Origin: Lujinxingia sediminis
GTDB taxonomy: Bacteria > Myxococcota_A > Bradymonadia > Bradymonadales > Bradymonadaceae
DNA: 64,000 nt
NCBI RefSeq assembly: GCF_004005565.1
Contig: NZ_SADD01000007.1
Coordinates: 165,439 to 229,438 of the forward strand
Reading direction: 5' to 3'
The notes under the pieces are model-generated. The model saw only the letters and a list, made by a program, of their open reading frames with translations. It made no database searches and was not told the origin of the DNA. The translations under genes were made by a program, and so were the position numbers. Of the stretch, positions 18,893 to 28,900 are shown in pieces. The first letter of the stretch is position 1; each line of letters begins with the position of its first letter.

Positions 18893-19285
18893 TCATTTGG
18901 AGCCGAAGGTCTGATTGAAGTCCGGGAAAAACTCCCAGTCGCCAACCTGACGGTACTCTTTGGCTTTAATCAGCAGGAAGGCGTCGAGCACCGAGGCGAT
19001 CGAGATCAGCCCCCCACCGCACCCGGTAACGATCGCCACAGCCAGAATCACAAGCCCCTTGGCGGTCTGCCCCATCATGATCTGGCCGACGCCGGGGATT
19101 AAGAACGAGAGCACCAGCGCGATGATCTGATCGGTACTCAGCCCTCCCGGGTTGTTCTGGTTATTCTGCTGCTGGGGCAGATGATCCTGCGGCGGGCGAT
19201 AGTCCTTAAAATTGCCCGCGGGCGGCGGCTGATGCGAAGGCGCAGCCCAGTCGTTTTGCGATTTATCCTGATTCTGATCGTTCAT
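18893..19285 (-). CDS. small TM2-like membrane protein with disordered Gln/Asn/Pro head
   Basis: 130 aa from the ATG at 19285, which has AGGAG six bases upstream. The first 55 residues are rich in Asn, Gln and Pro. They are followed by two hydrophobic helices separated by a short turn: IIALVLSFLIPGVGQIMMGQTAKGLVILAV and then a second segment GLISIASVLDAFLL. The GVGQIMMGQTAKG turn resembles TM2-domain proteins, whose function is poorly known. A good terminator follows. Confidence 0.7.
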   Translation of the reverse strand: MNDQNQDKSQNDWAAPSHQPPPAGNFKDYRPPQDHLPQQQNNQNNPGGLSTDQIIALVLSFLIPGVGQIMMGQTAKGLVILAVAIVTGCGGGLISIASVLDAFLLIKAKEYRQVGDWEFFPDFNQTFGSK

Positions 19286-19372
19286 CGACTTCTCCTGCAA
19301 ACATGCGCGTAAGAACAACGGGAAGACGCCAGGCCAGAACCCACGCCAACCGACCGTGGGTGTGACTCGAGT

Positions 19373-19399
19373 GATGCGGCGCTTATACGCTGCCGCATC
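19373..19399. other. stem-loop between two minus-strand genes
   Basis: GATGCGGC / GCCGCATC, 8 bp with an 11-base loop, in the 147-base gap between the aminopeptidase and the TM2-like gene. No T tract follows on the minus strand, so it may be an RNA-stabilising or weak termination structure. Confidence 0.35.
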
Positions 19400-19432
19400 G
19401 CACCTGTCTTTTACAAGTTGCAGCGTCCCGCA

Positions 19433-20776
19433 TCAAAACGCGAGCGCCCTGGTATCGGCCGAGCCCACCAGCGCCTCGACCTCGTCGATCGCTTTGGGAC
19501 ACATCGCGGTGAGGTTCTCATAACCTTCGGCGGTGACCAGAATATCGTCTTCGATACGCACGCCGATGCCACGCAGCTCTTCGGGGGCATTCTCATCGTC
19601 GGCGGGCACATAGATACCCGGCTCAATGGTGAGCACCATGCCCGGCTCAAGGGGGCGAGAGGTGTCTTCGTCGAGCTTGTAGAGTCCAACGTCGTGGACG
19701 TCCATGCCCAGCCAGTGACCGATGCCGTGGGGGTAATACTTGCGGTAGGACTTCGACTCGAGGGTCTCTTCCAGGGTCTCCTTGACGATGCCCAGGTCGA
19801 TCATCGCCTGCGCGAGCATCTTCGAGGCCTCCTCCTGAAGCGAATCATAGGGGAGTCCGGGCTTGATCATGGCGGTGGTCGCCTCCAGCACGTCGAGCAC
19901 CGCCTGGTAGAGGCGTCGCTGCGGCTCGGAGAAGCGCCCGCTGGCCGGGAAGCTGCGGGTGATATCGCCGGCGTAGTAGCCGTACTCGCAGCCGGCGTCG
20001 ATGAGCACCACATCGTCTTCACCGATGCGATCTTCGTTTTCGGTATAGTGCAAAATCGTGGCGTTATCGCCGCCGCCCACGATCGAGGCGTAGGCCGGAC
20101 CGCTGCCCCCGCTGCGGCGGAAGTGGTATTCGATGAGCGCCTGAAGCTCGTACTCCATCATGCCCGGGCGGCAGTGCTTCATCGCCAGGATGTGCGCTTC
20201 TGCGGAGATCTCGCAGGCGCGGCGCAGGACGTTGAGCTCGGCCTCCCCTTTGATCAGACGTGCCTCAAAGAGCAGGTCGCGCGCATCGGCGATGGCCGCC
20301 GGCATCGCCAGGTGCTGGTTGCGGCGATGGCGCAAGGACTGCACCCAGCCGATCACCCGCTGATCAAAGGCCTGCTCCACGCCCAGGGTGTAATAGAGGG
20401 TCTGGCGGCCTTTCAGAAACTTCGGAAGCTCCTCATCGAGCTGACTCAGCCCGAAGGCGACATCCGCCCCGAAACGCGCCACGGCCCCCTCGGGGCCGGC
20501 GCGGCGGCCTTCCCACTGCTCCTTGCTCGGGTCACGATCGGGCACAAAGAGCCCGAACGCCCCCTCTTCGCGGCCCGGGGCCAGCACGAGCACCGACTCC
20601 GGCTCTCGAAATCCGCTCAGGTAGAGAAGATCGCTTGAGGGGCGGTAGGTGTACTCAGTGTCATTGGAGCGCTGGCGCATCGAGGGGCCCACCACGATCA
20701 GCACGCCCTCGGGGCCGATCTTCTCCATCAGTCGCGCGCGGCGCGCCTCAAAGACCTCTTGTTCGATCATGACCAT
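19433..20776 (-). CDS. Xaa-Pro aminopeptidase (aminopeptidase P, M24B)
   Basis: 447 aa from the ATG at 20776, which has GAGG five bases upstream. The N-terminal domain contains the aminopeptidase P segment RSNDTEYTYRPSSDLLYLSGF. The C-terminal pita-bread domain has the metal ligands in DAGCEYGYYAGDITRSFP (two Asp), HGIGHWLGMDVHD (His), TIEPGIYV (Glu) and GVRIEDDILVT (Glu). It removes the N-terminal residue from peptides with proline in second position; cytoplasmic since no signal peptide is seen. Faces the M20 peptidase gene across a 237-base divergent promoter region. Confidence 0.93.
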   Translation of the reverse strand: MVMIEQEVFEARRARLMEKIGPEGVLIVVGPSMRQRSNDTEYTYRPSSDLLYLSGFREPESVLVLAPGREEGAFGLFVPDRDPSKEQWEGRRAGPEGAVARFGADVAFGLSQLDEELPKFLKGRQTLYYTLGVEQAFDQRVIGWVQSLRHRRNQHLAMPAAIADARDLLFEARLIKGEAELNVLRRACEISAEAHILAMKHCRPGMMEYELQALIEYHFRRSGGSGPAYASIVGGGDNATILHYTENEDRIGEDDVVLIDAGCEYGYYAGDITRSFPASGRFSEPQRRLYQAVLDVLEATTAMIKPGLPYDSLQEEASKMLAQAMIDLGIVKETLEETLESKSYRKYYPHGIGHWLGMDVHDVGLYKLDEDTSRPLEPGMVLTIEPGIYVPADDENAPEELRGIGVRIEDDILVTAEGYENLTAMCPKAIDEVEALVGSADTRALAF

Positions 20777-21013
20777 CGTTGCCTCATTGCGTTTTCTGTG
20801 ATTTTGGCATCCGAACTCAGGCGGCATCCTGCCACCCTGCGGGGCATCTGTCGAACCCTGCGCACCAGGTGCCCTGTCGCCGAGCGCCACGATGTGCGCT
20901 GGCCGGCGCGGTGACGCGCCACCGGGCGGTCTTCGCCCTTTGCCGCAGGCCCCCTTCCTTTGCTACACCCACTGCAGATGATGGCTTTCCTTCCCCTTCC
21001 GACAGGAGCACCC
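20777..21013. promoter_or_regulatory. divergent promoter region, aminopeptidase P / M20 peptidase
   Basis: 237 bases between two divergently transcribed peptidase genes. Both promoters must lie here, but no clear -35/-10 pair or operator could be picked by eye. Confidence 0.35.
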
Positions 21014-22051
21014 ATGGCCCCGACCGACCCCTCCGACACTCTGGCAACGACGCTGCAAACCTGGCTTGAAGTCGACTCCACCAGCGGCGAAGAGAAGGCG
21101 TTTCTGGAGCTTCTGGAGGCCGAGCTGAAAGAGGCCGGCTTCAGCCGCATCGATCGCCAGGATGTCGCCCCGGGGCGCTACAACCTGCTGGCGCGTACCG
21201 AGCGGCCGGCGCGCCTGCTCTACTCCACCCACGTCGATACGGTTCCCCCCTTTTTACCGGTTCGACGCGAGGGCGACCGCATCTTCGGACGCGGAGCCTG
21301 CGACACCAAGGGCGGGCTTCTGGCGATGCTTCAGGCCGCAAAGCGCCTGCTGGCCGCCGGAGAGCGCGACCTGGGATTCTTGTTGGTGGTCGGCGAAGAG
21401 GTGGACCATTGCGGCGCAAAGAAAAGCGTGGCGTTGAGCCACCTGAAGGAAGAGGGGCTTGAGCGCATCATCCTCTGCGAGCCCACCATCAACCGGGTGG
21501 TCGCCGCGCAAAAAGGCATGCTCAAATTCACCCTGAAGACCGAGGGCGTGGCCGGCCATTCGGCCTTTGTGGACCGGGGCACCTCGGCGATCAACAAACT
21601 CCTCGATGTGCTTGAGCGCATGCGCCAGCACGACTGGCCCACGGACACCATTCTGGGGCCGACGACGCTGAACATCGGCACCATTGAGGGGGGTGTGGCG
21701 GCCAACGTCTTTGCGCCCTCGGCGCAGGCGCAGGTTCTGATGCGCGCCGTCAGCCCGATCGCGCCGCTGCTCCAGAGGGTTGAGGCACTGGCCGGCGAGG
21801 AGGCGCGGGTGGAGGGGGCGGTTTACAACGACCCGGTCTTCTTCGATCCGCCCGAGGGTTACGAGGTGGCGACGGTGCCTTTCAACACCGACGCGACCTA
21901 CGTCAGCGAGCTTGCGCCGGTATGGCTTGTGGGTCCGGGCGATATTCGCGTGGCCCACGCCGACCACGAGCATATTGATGTGAGCGATCTTCAGGCGGGC
22001 ATCGACCTCTACACCGAGCTCGGCACTCTGGCGCTCCGAACGCAACGCTGA
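21014..22051 (+). CDS. M20-family metallopeptidase (ArgE/DapE-like)
   Basis: 345 aa from the ATG at 21014, which has AGGAG five bases before it. Zinc-site motifs are complete: STHVDTVPP (His, Asp), GRGACDTKGG (bridging Asp), GEEVDH (catalytic Glu and ligand Glu) and C-terminal HADHEHI (His). The short dimerisation lid starts near GHSAFVDRGTSAI. This group removes acyl groups from amino acids (acetylornithine, succinyl-diaminopimelate, acetylcitrulline or lysine carriers). The single-residue specificity is not evident, so no symbol is given. Confidence 0.87.
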   Translation: MAPTDPSDTLATTLQTWLEVDSTSGEEKAFLELLEAELKEAGFSRIDRQDVAPGRYNLLARTERPARLLYSTHVDTVPPFLPVRREGDRIFGRGACDTKGGLLAMLQAAKRLLAAGERDLGFLLVVGEEVDHCGAKKSVALSHLKEEGLERIILCEPTINRVVAAQKGMLKFTLKTEGVAGHSAFVDRGTSAINKLLDVLERMRQHDWPTDTILGPTTLNIGTIEGGVAANVFAPSAQAQVLMRAVSPIAPLLQRVEALAGEEARVEGAVYNDPVFFDPPEGYEVATVPFNTDATYVSELAPVWLVGPGDIRVAHADHEHIDVSDLQAGIDLYTELGTLALRTQR

Positions 22052-22299
22052 GATGCCCCCGCGCGCAGCGCGGACGACGCGCAGCGCCCCTGTGGCCGCG
22101 TCGCCCCCGAGGGCGCGCCGAGCAAACCCGATCGCTGGACATTTCAATAAAGGTGTACAAGTTCGCTTCCGACGGAAATTGACCGGGTACATTCACGTAC
22201 CCGACCTCTTCGCCAACGCGGTCCATCCCACGTCGATCGTAGCACCCGACAGGAGCTTCTTTGGGACGCCGCCCCGAGCGTTTCTCGCCAGGAGGACTC

Positions 22300-22623
22300 A
22301 TGACACGTACACAGCACACAGAGCATACCCGGGTCGTCTTCGACGCACTCGACTCGCTGGCCGGCTTCGGCACCGGCACCCCCACCATCACCGCCGAGCA
22401 GAGCCCCCACGCCGCGCTGCAGGCGCTTCTTCCGGCGCTCGCCACGCTCAGCCCTCAAAAGGCCCCCAGGCCCACCTTTGAGCGCCGCGGCGAGGCCAAA
22501 TTCTTTCTCGATCACTTCGCGCTGGGCGAGGAGGTGGCGGTGGTGCCCCTGTGGCATATTGAGCACCACGATCTGCACGCCAGTGCGATCGTAGGCTGGA
22601 CCTACGCCCGACACCTCTGCTAA
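22300..22623 (+). CDS. hypothetical protein, 107 aa
   Basis: Starts at an ATG with a strong AGGAGG four bases upstream; a 13-codon longer frame is possible but lacks such a site. The protein is Ala/His-rich with PLWHIEHHDLHASAIVGW near the end, four histidines within eight residues, which could bind metal. No signal peptide, no membrane helix, not recognised. Followed by its own terminator, so it is likely expressed alone. Confidence 0.6.
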   Translation: MTRTQHTEHTRVVFDALDSLAGFGTGTPTITAEQSPHAALQALLPALATLSPQKAPRPTFERRGEAKFFLDHFALGEEVAVVPLWHIEHHDLHASAIVGWTYARHLC

Positions 22624-22650
22624 CGCCGGGTGACCGGAAGACGTCTTAAG

Positions 22651-22680
22651 GCGCCCGGGGCCCTCCCCGGGCGCTTCTCT
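22651..22680 (+). terminator. intrinsic terminator after the 107-aa gene
   Basis: Perfect 10-bp stem GCGCCCGGGG / CCCCGGGCGC with loop CCCT, then TTCTCT. Confidence 0.8.
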
Positions 22681-22716
22681 GCACAAGCGCTACCCCCCTG
22701 CCTGTGAGATCATCCT

Positions 22717-23268
22717 ATGGCCCTGCTCGAAACCCAGGCCCCCGCGCTCGGCACCCCCGCTCCTGACTTTGCGCTCCCCGACACCGAGGGGGTCACTCGC
22801 CGCCTCGACGACTTCGCCTCCAGCCCGGTGCTCGTGGTGATGTTCATCTGCAACCACTGCCCCTATGTCAAAGCGGTGTTCGACCGGCTGGTCGCCCTCC
22901 CCGACGACTTCCCCGAGGGCAACGTGGCCTTTGTGGCCATCAGCGCCAACGACGCCGAGCGCTACCCCCAGGACGGCCCCGACGCCATGGCGGAGCTTGC
23001 CCGCGAGAGGCGTTTCCCCTTCCCCTACCTCTACGATGAAACCCAGGAGGTCGCCCGGGCCTACGGCGCGGTGTGCACGCCGGACTTTTTTGTGTACGAC
23101 CACAATCGCCAGCTGGCCTACTGCGGCCGCCTGGACGATAACTGGAAAGATCCCCACGCGGTAAAACGTCGCGAACTTCACGACGCGATCGCCGCGCTGC
23201 TTGACGGAAGCCGTCCCGTCGAGGAACAACACCCCTCGATGGGTTGTAGCATCAAGTGGAAACCCTGA
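22717..23268 (+). CDS. thioredoxin-fold (redoxin / PRX-like) protein
   Basis: 183 aa. AhpC/TSA-type start (APDFALPDTEG) and the redox motif FICNHCPYVK, a CxxC that is typical of the 'thioredoxin family protein' group with CNHCPY. The cis-proline region is CTPDFFVYD. No signal peptide, so cytoplasmic. These proteins are predicted thiol oxidoreductases or peroxiredoxin relatives; substrate unknown. Extra cysteines are seen at CGRLDD and GCSIKW near the C-terminus. Confidence 0.85.
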   Translation: MALLETQAPALGTPAPDFALPDTEGVTRRLDDFASSPVLVVMFICNHCPYVKAVFDRLVALPDDFPEGNVAFVAISANDAERYPQDGPDAMAELARERRFPFPYLYDETQEVARAYGAVCTPDFFVYDHNRQLAYCGRLDDNWKDPHAVKRRELHDAIAALLDGSRPVEEQHPSMGCSIKWKP

Positions 23269-23483
23269 GCGCCCCGACACCGGGCGCCTCTGACGACGCC
23301 AGAAGCAGAAGCCGATGTCGCCGGATGCGATAACGAGCGTGACGCAGGCAAGGCGCAAAACTTCAGGCGGTGCTTTCGCATCGACGAGACTTTGCAACGC
23401 TGCACGCGCTACCCTCGATGCAGCAGACGCGGCGTCAACACTGGCTCACGGCGTAAAATAAGGCCAATAGACCCGGGCTTTCG

Positions 23484-24050
23484 ATGTTCGGCATCTCCTT
23501 TCCAGAATTAATGATCATCGCCGCACTTGTGTTGGTGGTGGCCGGTCCCGAGAAGTTGCCGGAGTTCGCGCGCTGGGCCGGTAAAGGCATGCGCGAGCTG
23601 CGCAAGGCCTCCAACACCCTGCGCGACGCGTTGATGATCGACGATCTCGACCTCGACAAACCCAGAAAACGCATCACGTCCAGCGCACCTGCGGCCAGCT
23701 CAGCTCCCTCCTCATCGGCGGTATCAGATGGCGCCGAGTCGCCCTCACCCGCTGCCGATGCCGCGCCCACCACGCGAGTCTCCACCGCCTCGGCGCCGCG
23801 GGATCGCTACCCCAGCGCGGAGCCCTCCGGCCTGGACCAGCTCGATGAGGCCGACTTCGATCGCCTGCTCGAGCAGCAGTACCTGCTGCATCATAACCAA
23901 CTCAAAGCTGTGGCGCTCACCCCGGCGCTCCCCACCTCCGAGATCCACGCGGTGAGCCTGAGCGCTTCACGTAGCGCGGCGGAGTCCGACACGATGACGC
24001 GACACCCTGTGGCGCTGGTCGCCTCTCAGGCTCCGGAGCCGATGCGATGA
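23484..24050 (+). CDS. tatB: Sec-independent translocase TatB
   Basis: 188 aa. One N-terminal membrane helix with the TatA/B hinge (MFGISFPELMIIAALVLVV then AGPEKLPEFARWAGKGM), followed by an amphipathic helix and a long Ser/Ala/Pro-rich tail. Paired with tatC by a 4-base overlap, it would recognise twin-arginine precursors in the inner membrane. A tatA gene is not in this window and must lie elsewhere if the system is the usual three-part kind. Confidence 0.88.
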   Translation: MFGISFPELMIIAALVLVVAGPEKLPEFARWAGKGMRELRKASNTLRDALMIDDLDLDKPRKRITSSAPAASSAPSSSAVSDGAESPSPAADAAPTTRVSTASAPRDRYPSAEPSGLDQLDEADFDRLLEQQYLLHHNQLKAVALTPALPTSEIHAVSLSASRSAAESDTMTRHPVALVASQAPEPMR

Positions 24051-24859
24051 GCCCGAACCACGATGTTGAGCCCCGCTCGGAGGCCTCCGCCGAGAGCCTG
24101 CAGGAGATGCGCATGAGCTTTATGGCGCACCTTGTAGAGCTGCGCCGGCGCTTTCTCTACAGCTTCATCGCGATGGTCATCGCGTTTCTGATCTGCTGGG
24201 GCTTTGCCGCCGAGATCTTCGACTTCTTACTGCAACCCCTGATCAAAGCCGCCCCCGAAGGGGAGCTGGCCAACATGCATAACACCGATCTGGCAGAGCC
24301 CTTCTTCACCCTGCTCAAGACGGCGCTTCTGGCCGCGGTCTTTCTGGCCTCTCCGGCGATCATCTACAACGTCTGGAAGTTCGTCGCCCCGGGGCTCTAC
24401 CCCGACGAAAAACGCGCAGCCGTGCCCTTTGTGGCCGGCGCGACCCTCTTCTTTTTGCTGGGCGCGAGCTTTTGTTATTACGTGGTCATTCCCTTCGGCT
24501 ACGCCTTCTTGCTGGGCTTCTCGCTGGAGGTCTCCAACCCGACCTTGATGATCAAAGACTACTTCGCGCTCACCACCAAGCTCCTGCTGGGCTTCGGGAT
24601 GGTCTTTGAGCTTCCGGTGGTCACCTCCCTGCTCTCGGCGGTGGGGGTGCTGACCCATCGCCACCTGCTGCAGCACTGGCGCATCGCGGTGGTAGCCGCC
24701 TTTATCATCGCCGCCATTCTCACCCCCCCCGACGTGGTCACGCAGCTGATGCTGGCCGCTCCGCTGATGCTCCTCTACGGCATCTCCATCGCGGTGGCCT
24801 ACGTCATCACGAAACGTCGTGAGCGCCGCATTGCAAAAGAGCTGGCCGAGTTATCCTGA
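24047..24859 (+). CDS. tatC: twin-arginine translocase subunit TatC
   Basis: 270 aa with six predicted membrane helices. Family hallmarks are SFMAHLVELRRRFLYS at the N-terminus, FTLLKTALLAAVFLASPAIIYNVWKFVAPGLY, and a LGFGMVFELPVV segment. Overlaps tatB by 4 bases and is followed at once by a strong terminator, so tatBC is a two-gene unit. Confidence 0.95.
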   Translation: MSPNHDVEPRSEASAESLQEMRMSFMAHLVELRRRFLYSFIAMVIAFLICWGFAAEIFDFLLQPLIKAAPEGELANMHNTDLAEPFFTLLKTALLAAVFLASPAIIYNVWKFVAPGLYPDEKRAAVPFVAGATLFFLLGASFCYYVVIPFGYAFLLGFSLEVSNPTLMIKDYFALTTKLLLGFGMVFELPVVTSLLSAVGVLTHRHLLQHWRIAVVAAFIIAAILTPPDVVTQLMLAAPLMLLYGISIAVAYVITKRRERRIAKELAELS

Positions 24860-24887
24860 CCCGGTGACATCTCGCCGGAAGAAGAAG

Positions 24888-24912
24888 CCGACCTGAAAAG
24901 GTCGGTTTTTTT
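24888..24912 (+). terminator. intrinsic terminator of tatBC
   Basis: CCGACCT-GAAA-AGGTCGG followed by seven T, 28 bases after the tatC stop: a GNRA-type loop on a 7-bp stem with a full T tract. Confidence 0.95.
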
Positions 24913-24996
24913 GTGCCCGAGAGAGCAAAACCAGCCCCCCGCTCGCGATAACAACATCAGGACGCCTGGATACTTCAACCGGCTTCGGAGGGGGCT

Positions 24997-25914
24997 ATGC
25001 CTGATTGCACGCAGATGACTTGCCAGATCGTCGATGCTTTACGTGGCTACGGCGAGCGTTGTCCCCGCCTGGGTCGTCGTCGCGGGCACCATCCGGGCGA
25101 GTTCTGGCTGACGTTTCTCCTGATAGGGGTGGTGATCTTCAGCGGCTGCGAGAGCGCCAACGCCAGCGAGTCGGGCCGTACCTACCGCCCGCTCCACGCG
25201 AGCTGCCCCACCCCACCGAGCGCCTCCGGCGACGCCCTGCAACCAGCGATCTTTTTCGATGATGAGGAGACGGGTCGAGACGACCTCAGCGACACGGAGA
25301 GCGAGGAGCTCGATTCCGTCGACGGCATGCTCGCGCTGAGTGACATCGACGATGGTGAGCCGCGGCTCTTCGAGCACGGCATCGACGATGGCGCTCCGCT
25401 CGTCGAGAGCGCGGAGCATGAGCTACGTGTGTTCTCCAGTGATTCGCTCGTCCCACTCATGTCGAAGGAGCCTTCCGATGATCTTCTCCACGAGCTCCAC
25501 GCCCTTGACATCGTAGAGCTCGATACGCACTCAGCGCCCGATCCCCACGCCCACCACCCGCGCGCCGAACCCGCGTCTGACCCCGGCCCCACGACGCCCA
25601 CCGCACAGAGCGAACACGCGGCCGAAGACGACGATCCCGCCGCGTCCGCCCCATCACCCGGGCTTGCCGAAGCGCCAGCGCCGATCACAAAGGTCAACAT
25701 CAACACCGCCACCGAGGCCGAGCTCACCTCCATCCGCGGCATCGGCCCCGCACTGGCCGGGCGCATCCTCGACTACCGCAGCCAGCGGCCCTTCACTCGC
25801 CTGAGTCACCTCAAACGTGTCAAAGGCATCGGCCCGGCTACCTACCGGCGACTTCTGCCTCATATCACTCTGGAAGACCTGGCGAACGCGCCGGAGTCGA
25901 ACGCGCAGAATTGA
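24997..25914 (+). CDS. ComEA-like helix-hairpin-helix protein with acidic linker
   Basis: 305 aa, start supported by GGAGGGGG just upstream of the ATG. One hydrophobic segment around residues 36-50 (FWLTFLLIGVVIFSG), followed by a cysteine that could act as a lipobox. A 170-residue Asp/Glu/Ser/Pro-rich low-complexity linker follows, then a C-terminal double HhH DNA-binding domain of ComEA type (VNINTATEAELTSIRGIGPALAGRI...LKRVKGIGPATYRRLLPHI). ComEA proteins bind incoming DNA outside the inner membrane during transformation. Here the anchor and long acidic arm fit a periplasmic DNA-binding role, but no other competence gene is adjacent. Confidence 0.75.
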   Translation: MPDCTQMTCQIVDALRGYGERCPRLGRRRGHHPGEFWLTFLLIGVVIFSGCESANASESGRTYRPLHASCPTPPSASGDALQPAIFFDDEETGRDDLSDTESEELDSVDGMLALSDIDDGEPRLFEHGIDDGAPLVESAEHELRVFSSDSLVPLMSKEPSDDLLHELHALDIVELDTHSAPDPHAHHPRAEPASDPGPTTPTAQSEHAAEDDDPAASAPSPGLAEAPAPITKVNINTATEAELTSIRGIGPALAGRILDYRSQRPFTRLSHLKRVKGIGPATYRRLLPHITLEDLANAPESNAQN

Positions 25915-25947
25915 CGACTGCCCCCAACTCCAGCGATAGTACTTCGT

Positions 25948-28900
25948 ATGGTGGAGACCTTTGAGATCCTCGAAAAACTGGGCGAAGGCGGTATGGGGGA
26001 AGTCTTTCGGGCCCGCAACCGCGCCACCGGTGTCGAGGTCGCGATCAAGGTGCTGCGCGCAAACTTCGCCACCGAGACGCGCTACCGTGAGAGCTTCAAC
26101 CGGGAGGTGCGCGCGATCGCCACGCTCAACCACCCGGCGATTGTCAAAGTCCTCGATTACGGCACGACCACCGAAGACTGCAAAGCGGCGCTGCCAGACG
26201 CCCCGCCCGGCTCACTGTGGCTGGCCATGGAGCTGGCTCACGGCGCGCTGGAAGACGCCCCTCTGCCGCCGGACTGGACGAGCCTGCGCCGCCTGCTCCT
26301 GGAGGTGCTCGACGCGCTGGCCCACTCCCACGCCCGGGGCATCATTCACCGCGACCTGAAACCGGCCAATGTGCTCTGGACGCCCGATGAGGCCGGCCAC
26401 GCCCGCTGGATGCTCTCCGACTACGGCATTGCGCACATTCAGGATCCCTCGTTTTCCAGCCAGACCTCCGACATTCACTCGCGGGCCGCCGGCACCCCGA
26501 CGTTTATGGCCCCGGAGCAGCTTCACGGCCACTGGCGCGACTACGGTCCCTGGACCGATCTTTATGCGCTGGGATGCATGAGCTACCTGCTCAGCAGCGG
26601 CCGGGCGCCTTTTGAGGGCGATTCCCTGATGGCCATTGCGATGCAGCACCTCACCGCCGAGGTGCCGCCGCTGCAAGCTCGCATCGCTCTTCCCGATGGT
26701 TTTGAGAACTGGGTCAGACGTCTGCTCTCCCGCGATATCTCCCGGCGCTACCGCCGCGCGGCCGACGCCGCCCGCGGGCTGCTTTTGCTCGGCGAGCCCG
26801 AGCCCACATCCGATGCACCGGCGACCGAGACGATGGTGGAGGCGTCCACCCTTTCCCACGCGCCCACCCTGGCCTTCTACCGCGACTCCGAGACACTCGA
26901 CGCCGTCGAGCTCCCCGCGCTTGCCATCAAGACCGCCCTGCTCGATACCCATCAGCTCGAAGCGATGGCGCACCACGACCGCGTTGAAACCAGCCCGAAG
27001 CCGGCCCCCAGCGGCCCGCAACGCCCGGTGCGCATCGCCCGCAGCGTCGCCCCGCCGCCGGACTGGCGCGCCCCGGAACTTCCCCAGCTCAGCGAGCTCA
27101 CCCTGGGCCTGGGCAAGGGCCTCTTCGGCATCCGCGACGCCCGCTTTATCGGTCGCCAGGAGGAACGCGACCTGCTCTGGCACCAACTTCGTCGGGTGCA
27201 CAGTGAGAGCAAAACCCGGGTGGTCCTGCTGCGCGGCGACGCCGGCATGGGCAAAACACGCCAGATGCACTGGCTGGCCACCCGCGCCGAAGAGCTCGGT
27301 GTGGCCACTGCGCTGCGCGCCACCCACAGCCCGATCATGGGTCCACATGACGGCCTGCCCCGCGCCCTGCAGACCTTCTTCGGGGCCACCGGGCTCTCTG
27401 GCGAGAAGACCGCGCGGCGGCTCGACCACGCCCTGCAAACTCACTGGGAGCTCGCGCCAGCGCCTCACCTCTGCCAGGGCCTGGCCAGCTGGATTGCCCC
27501 CGACGCCGAGAGGCCCCCCTCGCTGACCTCCCCGCTGGAGCGCTACGCCCTGCTCGAAGAGGTCGTTCACCTCATCGGCGCGGAGCGCCCGATCATCCTC
27601 GGTCTTGATGATGTGCAATGGGGCCAGGAGGCCCTGGGCTTTGCGCTGCACGCGCTCAACACCCGCGACGAGAAGAACCTCCCCCTGCTCATCATCGCTA
27701 CGGTGCGCCCCGAGGGCCTTGATGAGCGCCTGGCCGAGCGCCAGCTCCTCGATCTTCTCATCGCCCACGAGCACTGTGAGACCCTCGATTTGCAAGCGCT
27801 GGACGCTTCCCACCAGCGCCAACTGGTGCGCGATCTTCTGGGCCTGGAAGACACACTCGTTCGCCAGATCTGTGGTCGTACCGCCGGCAACCCCCTCTTC
27901 GCGGTGCAGCTCATTGAGGATTGGGTGCACACCGGCGCGCTGCAATCCTCGCCCTACGGCTATGTGCTGCGCCAGGGAGCGCCTTTTGACGACACTCTAC
28001 ATGCGCTTTTAACCCGACGCATCGACGCGCTGATTGAGAGCCGCCCCGATCCGCAGGCGGCACGCTGGGCACTGGAGGTCGCCGCGGCGCTGGGCATCGA
28101 CATCGACCAGCAAGAGTGGCAGCTCATGTGCGATGACCTCGATATTCCTCCCGATCCGGGGCTTCTCGACGAGCTTTTAGTTCGCGCGATGGCCGGGCTG
28201 CGACCGCGGGGATGGCATTTTCGCCTGCCCCTTTACCGTGATGTCATCGAGAGCATCAGCGCCACAACGCCGCGCTGGCGTCGTATTCACCACTGCGCAG
28301 CCTCCGTGCTTACCGGCGTCTCCCATGGCTCAACCTCGCTTGCGGAGCGCCGCGCCCGCCATCTCCTGGCGGCCGAGGCCTTTGAGGAAGCCCTCCCGCT
28401 TTTGTGGCAGGCCAACCAGCATCATATCCTGCGCAGCGCCTATCTGCCCTCCCTGGCGATCCTGGAGCGCATCGACCGCTGCCACGACGCGCTGCGACTC
28501 GAAGCCAACCATCCCGAGCGCGCCCACGCCTGGATCGCACGCGCCGAGGCCGAGCGCTATATGGGAGCCTTTCGCTCCGCGCGCGACCTACTGGACCGAG
28601 CCCTCGCGTTGGGCGAATCCCTGCCTGCGGCCTACCGCGCCGACGCCCACCGCGTGCTGGCCAATATCGAGAACTTCTCCAACCAGCCCGACCTGGCGCT
28701 GACCCACTACCGTCGCGCACTCGACCTCTTTCACCGGGTTAACGATGATCGCGGCACCGCGCGCTGCCTCCACGGCCTGGGCTGGATTCTGGCCGGCCTG
28801 GGAGATATCTCTGCAGCCCGTCAGGCCTTTGTCGACGGCCATCACATCGCCGAGCGCTCCGGTGAGCTTCTGGAAGCGGCCTGGTGTACGCACGGCATCG

